Source: Pseudomonadota bacterium (lineage in GTDB: Bacteria > Pseudomonadota > Gammaproteobacteria > Acidithiobacillales > Acidithiobacillaceae). From it: DNA of 17,730 nucleotides. Positions 1 through 6,880 of the stretch are shown piece after piece. How positions within the stretch are numbered: the first letter of the stretch is position 1; each line of letters opens with the position of its first letter. The notes below the pieces were generated by a model. That model had not been told where the DNA came from, made no database searches, and saw nothing but the letters and a program-made list of their open reading frames with translations. A program made the position numbers and the translations under genes. The stretch covers positions 1 through 17,730 of the forward strand of contig JAKAVW010000025.1 of the NCBI GenBank assembly GCA_021827445.1, read 5' to 3'.

Positions 1-1
1 A

Positions 2-2200
2 TCCGTCTCCAAGAATTTGCTGCGAACCGTAGAGAAGGCGGCACTCACCCATATAAAGCCGGTGTTCGGTGCGGAAACGGCGCTGATTCCCAAAAAATTC
101 CTGGAAGGTCAGGAATCGACACAAAATGCCTCGACCATTCTGAGTTTTGTGCCTGGGGTCAATGCCACCAGTACGAACCCTATTGGTGTCAAGACCCATA
201 TATCTGTGCGTGGCTTCTCTCAGACACAAGTAGGCTACACCTTTGATAATTTGCCCATTGCTGATTTGTTCAATGGAGGTTTGTCCGGCGGAAATAACAA
301 TTATGCAGATTTGACGAATCTCATCCCGATCACGCTGGGTGAAACTTCTGGCATCCGCGTGACCTACGGCACTCCCTCGCCAGATATCAACGCCATCGGG
401 GCTATCGGCGGAAATATTGATTATCTGCCGAAGATTCCATCGGCAAAACGTTACGAGTCGGTATTTGCTGGTTTTGGTTCTTTTAGTACGCGCAGCTATG
501 GTGCTGAGATCAACACTGGAGTAAGTCCTGGCTATGGTAACCTCCTGCTGAGATTCTCTTCGCGCCAGACCGCAGGTTACCTCGATCACAGTCCTGATCG
601 CGAATATTCCTACTACGCGGCCTATGACTTGCCACAAATTTCGCCGACCTCAAAATGGTCCGTTATTTTTTTGCTGAATAAAAACCAAGGTGCCACTGCC
701 GCGCGAATGCCGACCGCGCTGTTGCAGCAATATGGACCTTATTATCAGTGGCCACAGTCTTTCACCTACGCGAATAGCACGGCGGAACACATGATGGCTA
801 TTGTGCAGAATAAAACGCTTATATCTTCTCACGCTGTTTTTGGTGTCAAGGGATTTTATGCCTACACCAACTCCAATCGTTTGGAATATGTGAATCCCAG
901 TGCCAATTCGCCTTACAACAGTTTTGTCACTTTTTATCTGAACCCGGCACAAACCGTCTGCCAGTATTCGGGGAATGATTTTGCCGGTAACAATTCTGCG
1001 GCATGTCAGGCGCAAACTATTAACGGGGATAATTATCACAGTTATAGCTATACCACAAATACTTTCGGGTTTAATCCTTCTGTCGAGTGGCTCAGTCATT
1101 ATGTGGACTTGAAAGCCGGAGGATTGGGCGCGGTCTCTCTGTATCATTCGCGGGACTATGTTTACGGAAGCCCGAATGTCCCCGAAGTGGCCGGTTACAA
1201 TAACCTCTGGAATGAGCACGCATGGCGTCTGTACGGTAAGCTCTATGCGCAAGCCAAAATCAAGCTGACGCGCTCTTTGGCGATTACCCCTGGTTTGAAA
1301 TATGAGACGGTAAGCACGCATATCAATGATGTACCGGGGTACTACTACCCCGTAGGTGCCAGCAGTGGCCGCTCTTACAGTGAGGTGAGTCCATACGCTG
1401 GCATCCAGTATAAGCCGATAAAAGCGGTAACGCTGTATGCCAACTATGCGGTCGGGTACAAGTATCCGAACATCACTGCGTTTTATTCTGCGGATGGTAA
1501 TGCCACATCGACGTCGCCATCGACGCCGGTGACGATAAAACCGGAGCAAGTCAACACGTACCAGTTTGGGGCGGCTTACAAGCATGATGGCCTTGATGCG
1601 AGTATTTCTTTCTATCGCTCAGACTTCGCACATACGTTCAGTTCCTACTATGATACAACAACAGGGCTGACTTATGAGTACAATATCGGTTCTTCATCGT
1701 ATCAGGGCATTAACATTGCCACTGCTTACGCGCTAGATAGTTATGTATCACTTTATGGGAACTACTCGCTTCAGGCGGCGCATTACACCTCAAACTCGTC
1801 AAGCGCCTATGGAGTTGCCACCAGCATTGGAGAGCCGCGGGCCAATACCCCGACTTACCTTGCGGGTATGGGGATAGAAGGGCATTACATGGATACGCGC
1901 GCGCGATTGTACGGCAATCTGGTCGGTCCGCAATATATTGAGGCCAGTACGGGTGCAGCAACGTCTATTAGTATGCCCGCCTATGCGACCATGAACTTCA
2001 ACCTTGCGCATACCTTTCGGATACATCAGTACGGGGTAAAAAATGTGACGTTTAGTCTGAGCGGAGTGAATCTTCTGAACTCCGAAGCCTCGGTGCTGGA
2101 AAAGCAGTTCCCTTATATTAATAATCAGCCCGGCAACTATCTCGTAGCAGAGCCGATGATGCCGCGCTCCTTCTTCGGAACTGTAAAAATGGTGTTTTAG
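2..2200 (+). CDS. TonB-dependent outer-membrane receptor, 5'-truncated by window edge
   Basis: The frame is open to the left edge, so the start codon, signal peptide and TonB box lie outside; about 732 codons are visible. The first ~130 residues look like a plug domain (SILSFVPG-type segment 'ASTILSFVPGVNA', then 'ISVRGFSQ' and 'YTFDNLPI'). The rest is rich in alternating Tyr/Ser/Asn strands typical of a 22-strand barrel, and it ends in 'GTVKMVF' with the C-terminal Phe expected for BAM-assembled barrels. Two cysteines 15 residues apart (codons at 959 and 1004) probably form a disulfide in an extracellular loop. Receptors of this family import siderophores, cobalamin or other scarce solutes using TonB energy. 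The substrate cannot be read from the sequence. The neighbouring pyrimidine locus makes a nucleoside or base ligand conceivable, but it converges with that locus rather than sharing its promoter. Family call is secure; ligand is unknown. Confidence 0.9.
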   Translation, partial: SVSKNLLRTVEKAALTHIKPVFGAETALIPKKFLEGQESTQNASTILSFVPGVNATSTNPIGVKTHISVRGFSQTQVGYTFDNLPIADLFNGGLSGGNNNYADLTNLIPITLGETSGIRVTYGTPSPDINAIGAIGGNIDYLPKIPSAKRYESVFAGFGSFSTRSYGAEINTGVSPGYGNLLLRFSSRQTAGYLDHSPDREYSYYAAYDLPQISPTSKWSVIFLLNKNQGATAARMPTALLQQYGPYYQWPQSFTYANSTAEHMMAIVQNKTLISSHAVFGVKGFYAYTNSNRLEYVNPSANSPYNSFVTFYLNPAQTVCQYSGNDFAGNNSAACQAQTINGDNYHSYSYTTNTFGFNPSVEWLSHYVDLKAGGLGAVSLYHSRDYVYGSPNVPEVAGYNNLWNEHAWRLYGKLYAQAKIKLTRSLAITPGLKYETVSTHINDVPGYYYPVGASSGRSYSEVSPYAGIQYKPIKAVTLYANYAVGYKYPNITAFYSADGNATSTSPSTPVTIKPEQVNTYQFGAAYKHDGLDASISFYRSDFAHTFSSYYDTTTGLTYEYNIGSSSYQGINIATAYALDSYVSLYGNYSLQAAHYTSNSSSAYGVATSIGEPRANTPTYLAGMGIEGHYMDTRARLYGNLVGPQYIEASTGAATSISMPAYATMNFNLAHTFRIHQYGVKNVTFSLSGVNLLNSEASVLEKQFPYINNQPGNYLVAEPMMPRSFFGTVKMVF

Positions 2201-2202
2201 GG

Positions 2203-2261
2203 TAAAAACTCAGCGTGGTGCCGCAGGTTATCGTGGCATCACTCAAGTTTTTTACACGCTG
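2203..2261. terminator. Bidirectional terminator-like structure between convergent genes
   Basis: CAGCGTG at 2211-2217 pairs with CACGCTG at 2255-2261, and an inner stem GGTGCC (2217-2222) / GGCATC (2235-2240, one G-U pair) sits inside. On the plus strand a run of six T follows at 2248-2253. On the minus strand the outer stem is followed by five T (complement of 2204-2208). It lies in the 74-bp gap between the receptor stop and the regulator stop, where a shared terminator is expected. The outer stem encloses a long loop, so its strength is uncertain. Confidence 0.5.
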
Positions 2262-2274
2262 GGGTTGACGGTGG

Positions 2275-2832
2275 TCAGAAGCTGGGGGGTGAGTTGGCAC
2301 TGACTATTTCACAGATTTCATGTCCCGCATTGACGAAGCGATGCGGGATCTGGCTGTCGAAGTAGTATCCATCACCGGGAGAAAGACTTTGCACCTTGTC
2401 ACCAATGGTCAGTTGAATCGTGCCCCGGACGACGATGCCACCCTCTTCACCGTTATGGCGCAGCATGGCTTCACCGGTATCGGCACCCGGCTCATAATAT
2501 TCGTGCATGATCTGCATGGCCCGGCCTTTGGATCGGCGCCCTAAAAGTTTCATGATAATTTTGGGATCCATGGCGATATCGGGCAGTTCGTCGGCACGGA
2601 AAAAAACTTCATCGGAAGGTACCAAGTCCAAGGTAAAGAACTCGGCAATGGACATGGGGATGCCATCAAGAATTTTTTTAAGCGAGCTGATAGAAGGGCT
2701 GACCCGATTTTGTTCAATCAGGGATATGGCGCCGTTAGTAACGCCGGCGCGCCGGGATAACTCGCGCTGGGTCAGGCCGTAAATTTTGCGCACCAACAGA
2801 AGACGGTGGCCAATGTCATCGCTATTGCTCAT
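2275..2832 (-). CDS. XRE-family regulator with C-terminal cupin domain
   Basis: A 185-residue protein. Residues ~9-62 form a Cro/C1-type helix-turn-helix ('LTQRELSRRAGVTNGAISLIE', then 'SPSISSLKKIL'). Residues ~110-180 form a small cupin barrel ('GGIVVRGTIQLTIGD', 'LSPGDGYYFDSQIPHRF'). This is the architecture of PuuR-like regulators, which sense a small amine or carboxylate metabolite in the cupin pocket. The start at 2832 is preferred over an in-frame ATG at 2865, because the latter overlaps a TATAAT box that would drive the gene and because homologues begin about ten residues before the helix-turn-helix. Neither start has a good Shine-Dalgarno. The gene lies 90 bp downstream of the aminotransferase on the same strand. 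It plausibly responds to beta-alanine or a pathway intermediate and controls itself and perhaps the aminotransferase. The ligand is inferred only. Confidence 0.85.
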   Translation of the reverse strand: MSNSDDIGHRLLLVRKIYGLTQRELSRRAGVTNGAISLIEQNRVSPSISSLKKILDGIPMSIAEFFTLDLVPSDEVFFRADELPDIAMDPKIIMKLLGRRSKGRAMQIMHEYYEPGADTGEAMLRHNGEEGGIVVRGTIQLTIGDKVQSLSPGDGYYFDSQIPHRFVNAGHEICEIVSANSPPSF

Positions 2833-2840
2833 GGGTAAGA

Positions 2841-2852
2841 ATCCAAATGGAT
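2841..2852. promoter_or_regulatory. Small inverted-repeat operator candidate for the XRE-cupin gene
   Basis: Perfect arms ATCCA / TGGAT with a 2-bp centre. It lies just downstream of the predicted transcription start (about 2857) and 9-20 bases before the start codon, the classic position for an autorepressor site. Short dyads arise by chance, so support comes mainly from position. Confidence 0.4.
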
Positions 2853-2863
2853 AGGGTTTCCAC

Positions 2864-2892
2864 ATTATAGATAATCCGAGAAATGATGCAAA
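2864..2892 (-). promoter_or_regulatory. Sigma-70 promoter for the XRE-cupin gene
   Basis: Read on the minus strand: TTTGCA (2892-2887), a 17-bp spacer, then a perfect TATAAT (2869-2864). Predicted start near 2857, leaving a ~25-nt leader that contains the ATCCA/TGGAT dyad. It implies that the regulator can be expressed independently of the aminotransferase upstream. Confidence 0.5.
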
Positions 2893-2922
2893 AAAGGCGG
2901 TGAGTTCCGGGGTGTGTTGTCC

Positions 2923-4248
2923 TTAGCGTAAGTTGCCGATGACGTTGCGGAGTATGTCGGCAATTTCGTCGATTGCGTCCCTTTGAATAATCAGGGGAGG
3001 AGATAAGGCAATAGTGTCACCCGTCGTGCGAATCAGCAGACCCTTGTCGAAAGCGCTTTGCAAGGCGGCCATGCCACGTGCGCCAAAGGCATCGGGAAGG
3101 CTTTCCAGATCAATGGCGGCCATCATGCCGATGTTGCGGATATCGATAACTTTGGATAATTCATGCAGGCTGTGAATGGCTTTTTCAAAGTAGGGTGCCA
3201 GTTCTGCGCCGCGGGTCAGAAGCCCCTCTTGTTCGTAAATGTCCAGGGCGGCCAGAGCCGCCGCACAGGCCAGGGGATGACCCGAATACGTATAGCCGTG
3301 AAAGAGTTCGATGCCACGATCGCTGCCCTGCATAAAGGACTGATAAATGGCGTCACTGACGAAGACGGCCCCCATGGGAACGGCGGCATTGGTCAGCCCC
3401 TTGGCGGTGGTCAGGAGATCGGGAGTGACGCTGAAATAATCCGTGGCGAAAGGGGTCCCCAAACGGCCGAAGCCAGTAATGACTTCGTCAAAAATCAGCA
3501 AGAGACCATGTGTATCACAGGCTTCACGCAGTTGCCGCAGATAATCCCGGTGAGGAACGATGACTCCAGCAGACCCCGCAACCGGTTCAACAATGACTGC
3601 CGCGATGCGCTCGGCACCGTGGCGCCGGACAATTTCGCCCAGAGCAAGGGCGGGGTCTTCTCCCCATTCTGGCAGCCCCTGGCCGAAGCGATTGCGGCTT
3701 TGATCCAGGGTGTGGGGTAAAAAATCCGCTTCCAGCAGCGGTCCGAAAGCTTCCTTGTTGCGCGGCAGGCCACCGACACTGAGCCCGCCGAAACCGACAC
3801 CGTGATAAGCCTTCTCGCGGCCAATAAAGAGCGTGCGCTCTGGTTCGCCCCGGTTGAAGTGGTAGGCGCGCGCGATTTTTAAGGCCGTATCCGCAGATTC
3901 GGATCCGGAGTTGGTGAAAAAAACATGATTCAGGGCAGGGGGCATCCACTGGATCAGTCGCTTCGCCAGAGTGAAGACCAGGGGATGGCCTATCTGAAAA
4001 GTGGGCGCGAAATCCATTTCCGCGGCTTGTTGGGCAATGGCCGCGCTGATTTCCGGGCGGCAGTGTCCGGCATTGACACACCAGAGGCCGGCGGTGCCAT
4101 CCAAAATGGGACGTTCATCTGGTGTCCAGTAATACATGCCTCGCGCCCGGCTCAGGAGCCGGGGTTGTTGGAGAAAAGCACGATTTGCCGTGAAAGGCAG
4201 CCAGCAGGCGGGGTTAGCAAGTGGTGCGGTTTTAGTCAGTTCGTCCAT
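2923..4248 (-). CDS. Omega-amino acid (beta-alanine)--pyruvate aminotransferase, class III, PLP
   Basis: 441 residues, the normal length for class III PLP aminotransferases. Seen: N-terminal 'WLPFTANRAF' and 'GLWCVNAGHCRPEI' typical of omega-amino acid:pyruvate enzymes; 'TNSGSESAD' (112-120) for the phosphate group; 'IFDEVITGFGR' (252-262) with Asp254 for the pyridine nitrogen; and Lys283 in 'TTAKGLTNAAVPMGAV' as the Schiff-base lysine. It would transfer the amino group of beta-alanine to pyruvate, giving malonate semialdehyde and alanine, the last step of reductive pyrimidine breakdown. It is divergent from the operon that makes beta-alanine and precedes the XRE-cupin gene. A GGAT-type ribosome site lies 7-10 nt before the ATG. 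Exact substrate (beta-alanine against other omega-amines) rests on motif style and context. No malonate semialdehyde dehydrogenase is in the window. Confidence 0.88.
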   Translation of the reverse strand: MDELTKTAPLANPACWLPFTANRAFLQQPRLLSRARGMYYWTPDERPILDGTAGLWCVNAGHCRPEISAAIAQQAAEMDFAPTFQIGHPLVFTLAKRLIQWMPPALNHVFFTNSGSESADTALKIARAYHFNRGEPERTLFIGREKAYHGVGFGGLSVGGLPRNKEAFGPLLEADFLPHTLDQSRNRFGQGLPEWGEDPALALGEIVRRHGAERIAAVIVEPVAGSAGVIVPHRDYLRQLREACDTHGLLLIFDEVITGFGRLGTPFATDYFSVTPDLLTTAKGLTNAAVPMGAVFVSDAIYQSFMQGSDRGIELFHGYTYSGHPLACAAALAALDIYEQEGLLTRGAELAPYFEKAIHSLHELSKVIDIRNIGMMAAIDLESLPDAFGARGMAALQSAFDKGLLIRTTGDTIALSPPLIIQRDAIDEIADILRNVIGNLR

Positions 4249-4294
4249 GGTCTATCCAAGTGAGGTGGAGCGGCTTAGGGTGTTGACGATATTA

Positions 4295-4311
4295 GGCAAA
4301 ATTCATGCCTT
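4295..4311 (-). promoter_or_regulatory. Sigma-54 (-24/-12) promoter for the aminotransferase
   Basis: Minus strand: AGGCATG, four bases, TTGCC. The invariant GG (4309-4308) and GC (4297-4296) have the required 12-bp offset. It differs from TGGCACG-N4-TTGCW at three positions. Predicted start 4284, giving a 36-nt leader. Confidence is raised by the NtrC-type sites 108, 139 and 160 bp upstream. Confidence 0.5.
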
Positions 4312-4350
4312 AATAGAGGGCGATGCAAGCATCTATTGCAGTGCTGCACA

Positions 4351-4404
4351 TTGGGCGACCATGCATTGTTGATTATAATATTCCGCACCATGTTAGTGCA
4401 ACAA
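4351..4404. promoter_or_regulatory. Possible overlapping divergent sigma-70 promoters
   Basis: Plus strand: TTGGGC (4351-4356), 17 bp, TATAAT (4374-4379). Minus strand: TTGTTG (4404-4399), 18 bp, TATTAT (4380-4375). They share the same AT box and overlap the strongest NtrC-type dyad (4384-4400). If used, they would give basal divergent transcription that the activator could block. This is weaker than the sigma-54 evidence. Confidence 0.3.
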
Positions 4405-4452
4405 GAGGTGCGGCTGCTTTTTGTTGGTGCATCACGGCACCTGGTTGATGAA
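4384..4452. promoter_or_regulatory. Cluster of three NtrC-type enhancer sites
   Basis: Compared with TGCACYA-N3-TRGTGCA (14 defined positions), three 17-bp sites are seen. 4384-4400 (CGCACCATGTTAGTGCA) matches 13. 4415-4431 (TGCTTTTTGTTGGTGCA) matches 11. 4436-4452 (GGCACCTGGTTGATGAA) matches about 10. Centres 4392, 4423 and 4444 are 31 and 21 bp apart, about three and two helical turns, so the sites face one side of the helix. They lie between two divergent sigma-54 elements, at enhancer distance from each. NtrC is the nitrogen-starvation activator; this fits a pathway that releases ammonia. Confidence 0.6.
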
Positions 4453-4582
4453 TAAAATATTCACGTTATGCCTATAGGCTTTTTGCCAGATGAGTATCTG
4501 CCAAGGTCTTCATGTAATATTTAATCATTGAAAACAGTGAAGTATACATGGTTTATTGATCGCCTCTGTAGCTTTATCAACC
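4453..4582. other. AT-rich spacer between enhancer cluster and operon promoter
   Basis: About 130 bp with no convincing gene. TTGAAA at 4528 and TATACA at 4543 are not spaced as a sigma-70 pair. The stretch would be the DNA looped out between NtrC-type sites and the sigma-54 promoter. I looked for an IHF consensus site and did not find a clear one. Confidence 0.4.
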
Positions 4583-4583
4583 T

Positions 4584-4599
4584 TGGCATGCGCATTGCA
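4584..4599 (+). promoter_or_regulatory. Sigma-54 (-24/-12) promoter for the pyrimidine catabolic operon
   Basis: TGGCATG, CGCA, TTGCA. GG at 4585-4586 and GC at 4597-4598 are exactly 12 bp apart, and only one position differs from TGGCACG-N4-TTGCW. Predicted start 4610, leaving a 60-nt leader to the ATG at 4670. NtrC-type sites lie about 166, 187 and 218 bp upstream of the start. Confidence 0.68.
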
Positions 4600-4669
4600 T
4601 GATTATTTTAGAAAGCTATTGGCCGTTATTTACACCAGGAATCGTCTTAGCCTCTCAGGAAGGTCAGCC

Positions 4670-5539
4670 ATGAGCCAAATTGTTCGTACCGCCCTCATTC
4701 AAGCCGCGCAAACGGCGGAGGCCGAATCACTGCCACCGGCACAAATCAAGGAAGAAATGATCGCCCGCCACCTGCAACACATCGCGGCGGCGGCGGCGCA
4801 GGGGGCACAAATCTTATGTATGCAGGAACTGTTTTATGGACCGTATTTTTGCCCAAGTCAGGATATTCGCTGGTATGGTTTGACCGAGGAAGTCCCCAAT
4901 GGCCCGACGATCCGTCTGATGCAGGAGCTTGCCAAGAAGCATCAGATGGTGATCGTCGTGCCGGTTTATGAGCGGGAGATGGCCGGAGTTTATTACAATA
5001 CGGCGGCAGTTATCGACGCCGATGGCAGTTATCTCGGCAAGTACCGCAAGACCCACATTCCCCAGGTGCAGGGTTTCTGGGAGAAGTTTTTTTTCCGGCC
5101 CGGCAATCTCGGATATCCGGTTTTTCAGACGGTTTACGCGAAAATCGGTGTGTATATCTGTTATGACCGTCATTTCCCGGAGGGTGCCAGGGCTTTGGGC
5201 CTGAACGGGGCGGAAATCGTGCTGAATCCTTCGGCGACAGTGGCCGGTTTGTCCGAGTATCTCTGGACGCTGGAGCAACCGGCGCATGCCGCCGCCAATG
5301 GGTATTTTGTCGGCGCGATCAATCGCATCGGTACCGAAGCGCCGTGGAACATCGGCGAGTTTTACGGGCAGAGCTATTTCGCCAATCCACGCGGACAGAT
5401 TATCGCCAAGGCGAGCCGCGATCAGGAAGAGGTGCTGGTCAGTGACCTGGATCTCGGGCAGATCGCGGAAGTTCGGGATCTTTGGCAGTTTTATCGGGAT
5501 CGGCGGCCGGATATGTACGGCGATCTCTGTCGGCCATAG
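4670..5539 (+). CDS. Beta-ureidopropionase (N-carbamoyl-beta-alanine amidohydrolase)
   Basis: 289 residues of the nitrilase superfamily. The catalytic triad is visible: Glu53 in 'CMQELFYGPYFC', Lys127 in 'KYRKTHIPQ' and Cys164 in 'VYICYDRHFPEG'. The 'FYGPYFCPSQD' and 'KTHIPQVQGFWEKFFFRPGN' segments are typical of N-carbamoyl-beta-alanine amidohydrolases. It hydrolyses N-carbamoyl-beta-alanine to beta-alanine, ammonia and CO2 in the cytoplasm. The ATG at 4670 is chosen because AGGAAGG (4657-4663) sits six bases upstream and homology starts there; an in-frame ATG at 4556 would add 38 residues without family support and lies upstream of the predicted transcription start. First gene of the ten-gene operon; preT begins 12 bp after its stop. 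Activity on D-carbamoyl amino acids cannot be excluded, but the next genes favour the pyrimidine role. Confidence 0.92.
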   Translation: MSQIVRTALIQAAQTAEAESLPPAQIKEEMIARHLQHIAAAAAQGAQILCMQELFYGPYFCPSQDIRWYGLTEEVPNGPTIRLMQELAKKHQMVIVVPVYEREMAGVYYNTAAVIDADGSYLGKYRKTHIPQVQGFWEKFFFRPGNLGYPVFQTVYAKIGVYICYDRHFPEGARALGLNGAEIVLNPSATVAGLSEYLWTLEQPAHAAANGYFVGAINRIGTEAPWNIGEFYGQSYFANPRGQIIAKASRDQEEVLVSDLDLGQIAEVRDLWQFYRDRRPDMYGDLCRP

Positions 5540-5551
5540 GCAGGGGAAGCG

Positions 5552-6880
5552 ATGTCGTTATCTGCCGTAATACTCAGCCCGGAGTTGCTGGAGGCGCGCT
5601 TCCGTCCGCTGGAGGAGGTGCTTCCGGCGAGTGAAGCGCCAATGGAGGCGGAGCGTTGTTACTACTGCCATGACGCCCCTTGCGTAACCGCTTGCCCGAC
5701 GGATATCGACATTCCCGGTTTTATCCGGGCGATCGCCGTGGGGCAGCCCGCCCGGGCGGCAGAACGTATCCTGCAGGCCAATCCGCTGGGAGGGTCCTGC
5801 GCGCGGGTCTGCCCCGTGGAAACCCTCTGCGAACAGTCCTGTGTGCGCCAGGGCGAGGAGGGGGGTCCGGTGCGTATTGGGCGCTTGCAGCGTCTGTCTA
5901 TGGCGCAGGCGTCGCCTGACCTCTTTCCCGCGGCCACGGCAGAGGTGCGAGCGCAAAAAATCGCGGTAGTGGGCGCGGGTCCGGCCGGGCTTGCCGGTGC
6001 CCATTTGCTCGCTCGCGAGGGCTTTGCGGTGGATCTCTTCGAGGCGCAAGCGCGGGCTGGCGGCCTCAATGAAAGTGGCATTGCCGCCTACAAGATGCTG
6101 GATGACGCGGCGCAGCACGAAGTCGCCCATCTGTTGACCGGGGATCGCATTCAGTTGCGCTGCGGTATGGCTTTGGGCCGGGATATCGCCCTCGCGCAAT
6201 TGCGCAGCGACTATGACGCCGTTTTTCTGGCCCTCGGATTGCAGGGGCAGCATCGCCTTCAGATTCCTGGTGAAGATCTTGCCGGAGTGCTCCCTGCGGT
6301 GCCTTTTATCGCCCGGATGCGCCGGGGTGAACCTGTGCCGGTCGGACAAAAGGTGGTGGTGATCGGCGGGGGTATGACTGCCATTGATATCGCTGTGCAA
6401 ATTCGCTTGTTGGGGGCCGAGGAGGTGCATCTGTGCTATCGCCGTGGTCCCGAGGCGATGGGCGCCAGCGCCAGGGAGCAGCAACTGGCCCGGGATCAGG
6501 GGGTCCTTATTCATCATTTCCGGCGTCCATTGCGGATTGAAGGAGAAGGCGGTGACTGTGTGGCGATCTGGTTGCAGCCTACCGTATTGCAGGATGAGTG
6601 CTGCGTCGATCAGGGACAACCCCTGCGCTGGGCGGTAGATCAGGTATTTACGGCGATCGGCCAGCGTTTCAACCCGGAAGTCTGGGGTGAGGATGGCGCG
6701 TCCCTGCAGCTGGATGCGCACGGAAAAATTGCCGTAGATGCGGATTTTCGCACTAGTCTGCCGGGTGTTTGGGCGGGCGGTGATTGCGTGGGGCGCAGTG
6801 ACGATCTGACCGTACATGCTGTTGCCGATGCTAAGCGGGCGGTGCTATCGATGCTTGGAGACTTGCGCCATGAAACCTGA
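5552..6880 (+). CDS. preT: NAD(P)H-dependent dihydropyrimidine dehydrogenase, FAD/Fe-S subunit PreT
   Basis: 442 residues corresponding to the N-terminal half of mammalian dihydropyrimidine dehydrogenase. The N-terminal Fe-S domain has Cys36, 39, 44, 48 and Cys83, 87, 93, 97. Gln113 in 'GRLQRLSM' sits 16 residues after Cys97, where the mammalian enzyme has its unusual glutamine cluster ligand (from memory of that structure). The FAD site is 'GAGPAGLAG' (141-149), the NAD(P)H site 'GGGMTAID' (272-279), and a second FAD motif is 'GVWAGGDCVG' (405-414). PreT passes electrons from NAD(P)H to PreA, which reduces uracil or thymine. GGGGAAG stands just before the ATG. The preA start lies inside its last codons (11-bp overlap), fitting a fixed PreT-PreA ratio. 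A glutamate-synthase small-subunit role is ruled out by the preA partner. Confidence 0.94.
   Translation: MSLSAVILSPELLEARFRPLEEVLPASEAPMEAERCYYCHDAPCVTACPTDIDIPGFIRAIAVGQPARAAERILQANPLGGSCARVCPVETLCEQSCVRQGEEGGPVRIGRLQRLSMAQASPDLFPAATAEVRAQKIAVVGAGPAGLAGAHLLAREGFAVDLFEAQARAGGLNESGIAAYKMLDDAAQHEVAHLLTGDRIQLRCGMALGRDIALAQLRSDYDAVFLALGLQGQHRLQIPGEDLAGVLPAVPFIARMRRGEPVPVGQKVVVIGGGMTAIDIAVQIRLLGAEEVHLCYRRGPEAMGASAREQQLARDQGVLIHHFRRPLRIEGEGGDCVAIWLQPTVLQDECCVDQGQPLRWAVDQVFTAIGQRFNPEVWGEDGASLQLDAHGKIAVDADFRTSLPGVWAGGDCVGRSDDLTVHAVADAKRAVLSMLGDLRHET

Noticed and set aside
650..1585. A 311-codon open frame on the minus strand inside the first receptor
   Set aside because: Arg/Ile-rich sequence with no recognisable domain and no ribosome site, lying opposite clear barrel sequence.
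4324..4340. Dyad TGCAAGCATCTATTGCA near the aminotransferase promoter
   Set aside because: Only the outer TGCA arms fit the NtrC consensus, and the inner GCACC/GGTGC core is missing. It was left out of the enhancer cluster.
4556..4669. Upstream in-frame start for beta-ureidopropionase
   Set aside because: It would place coding sequence across the sigma-54 element. The ATG at 4670 has a strong AGGAAGG site and matches the family start.
5558..6817. A 419-codon open frame on the minus strand opposite preT
   Set aside because: Composition is His/Arg/Gln-rich without family motifs, and the plus strand has a complete, motif-rich PreT. It is a GC-driven shadow frame.
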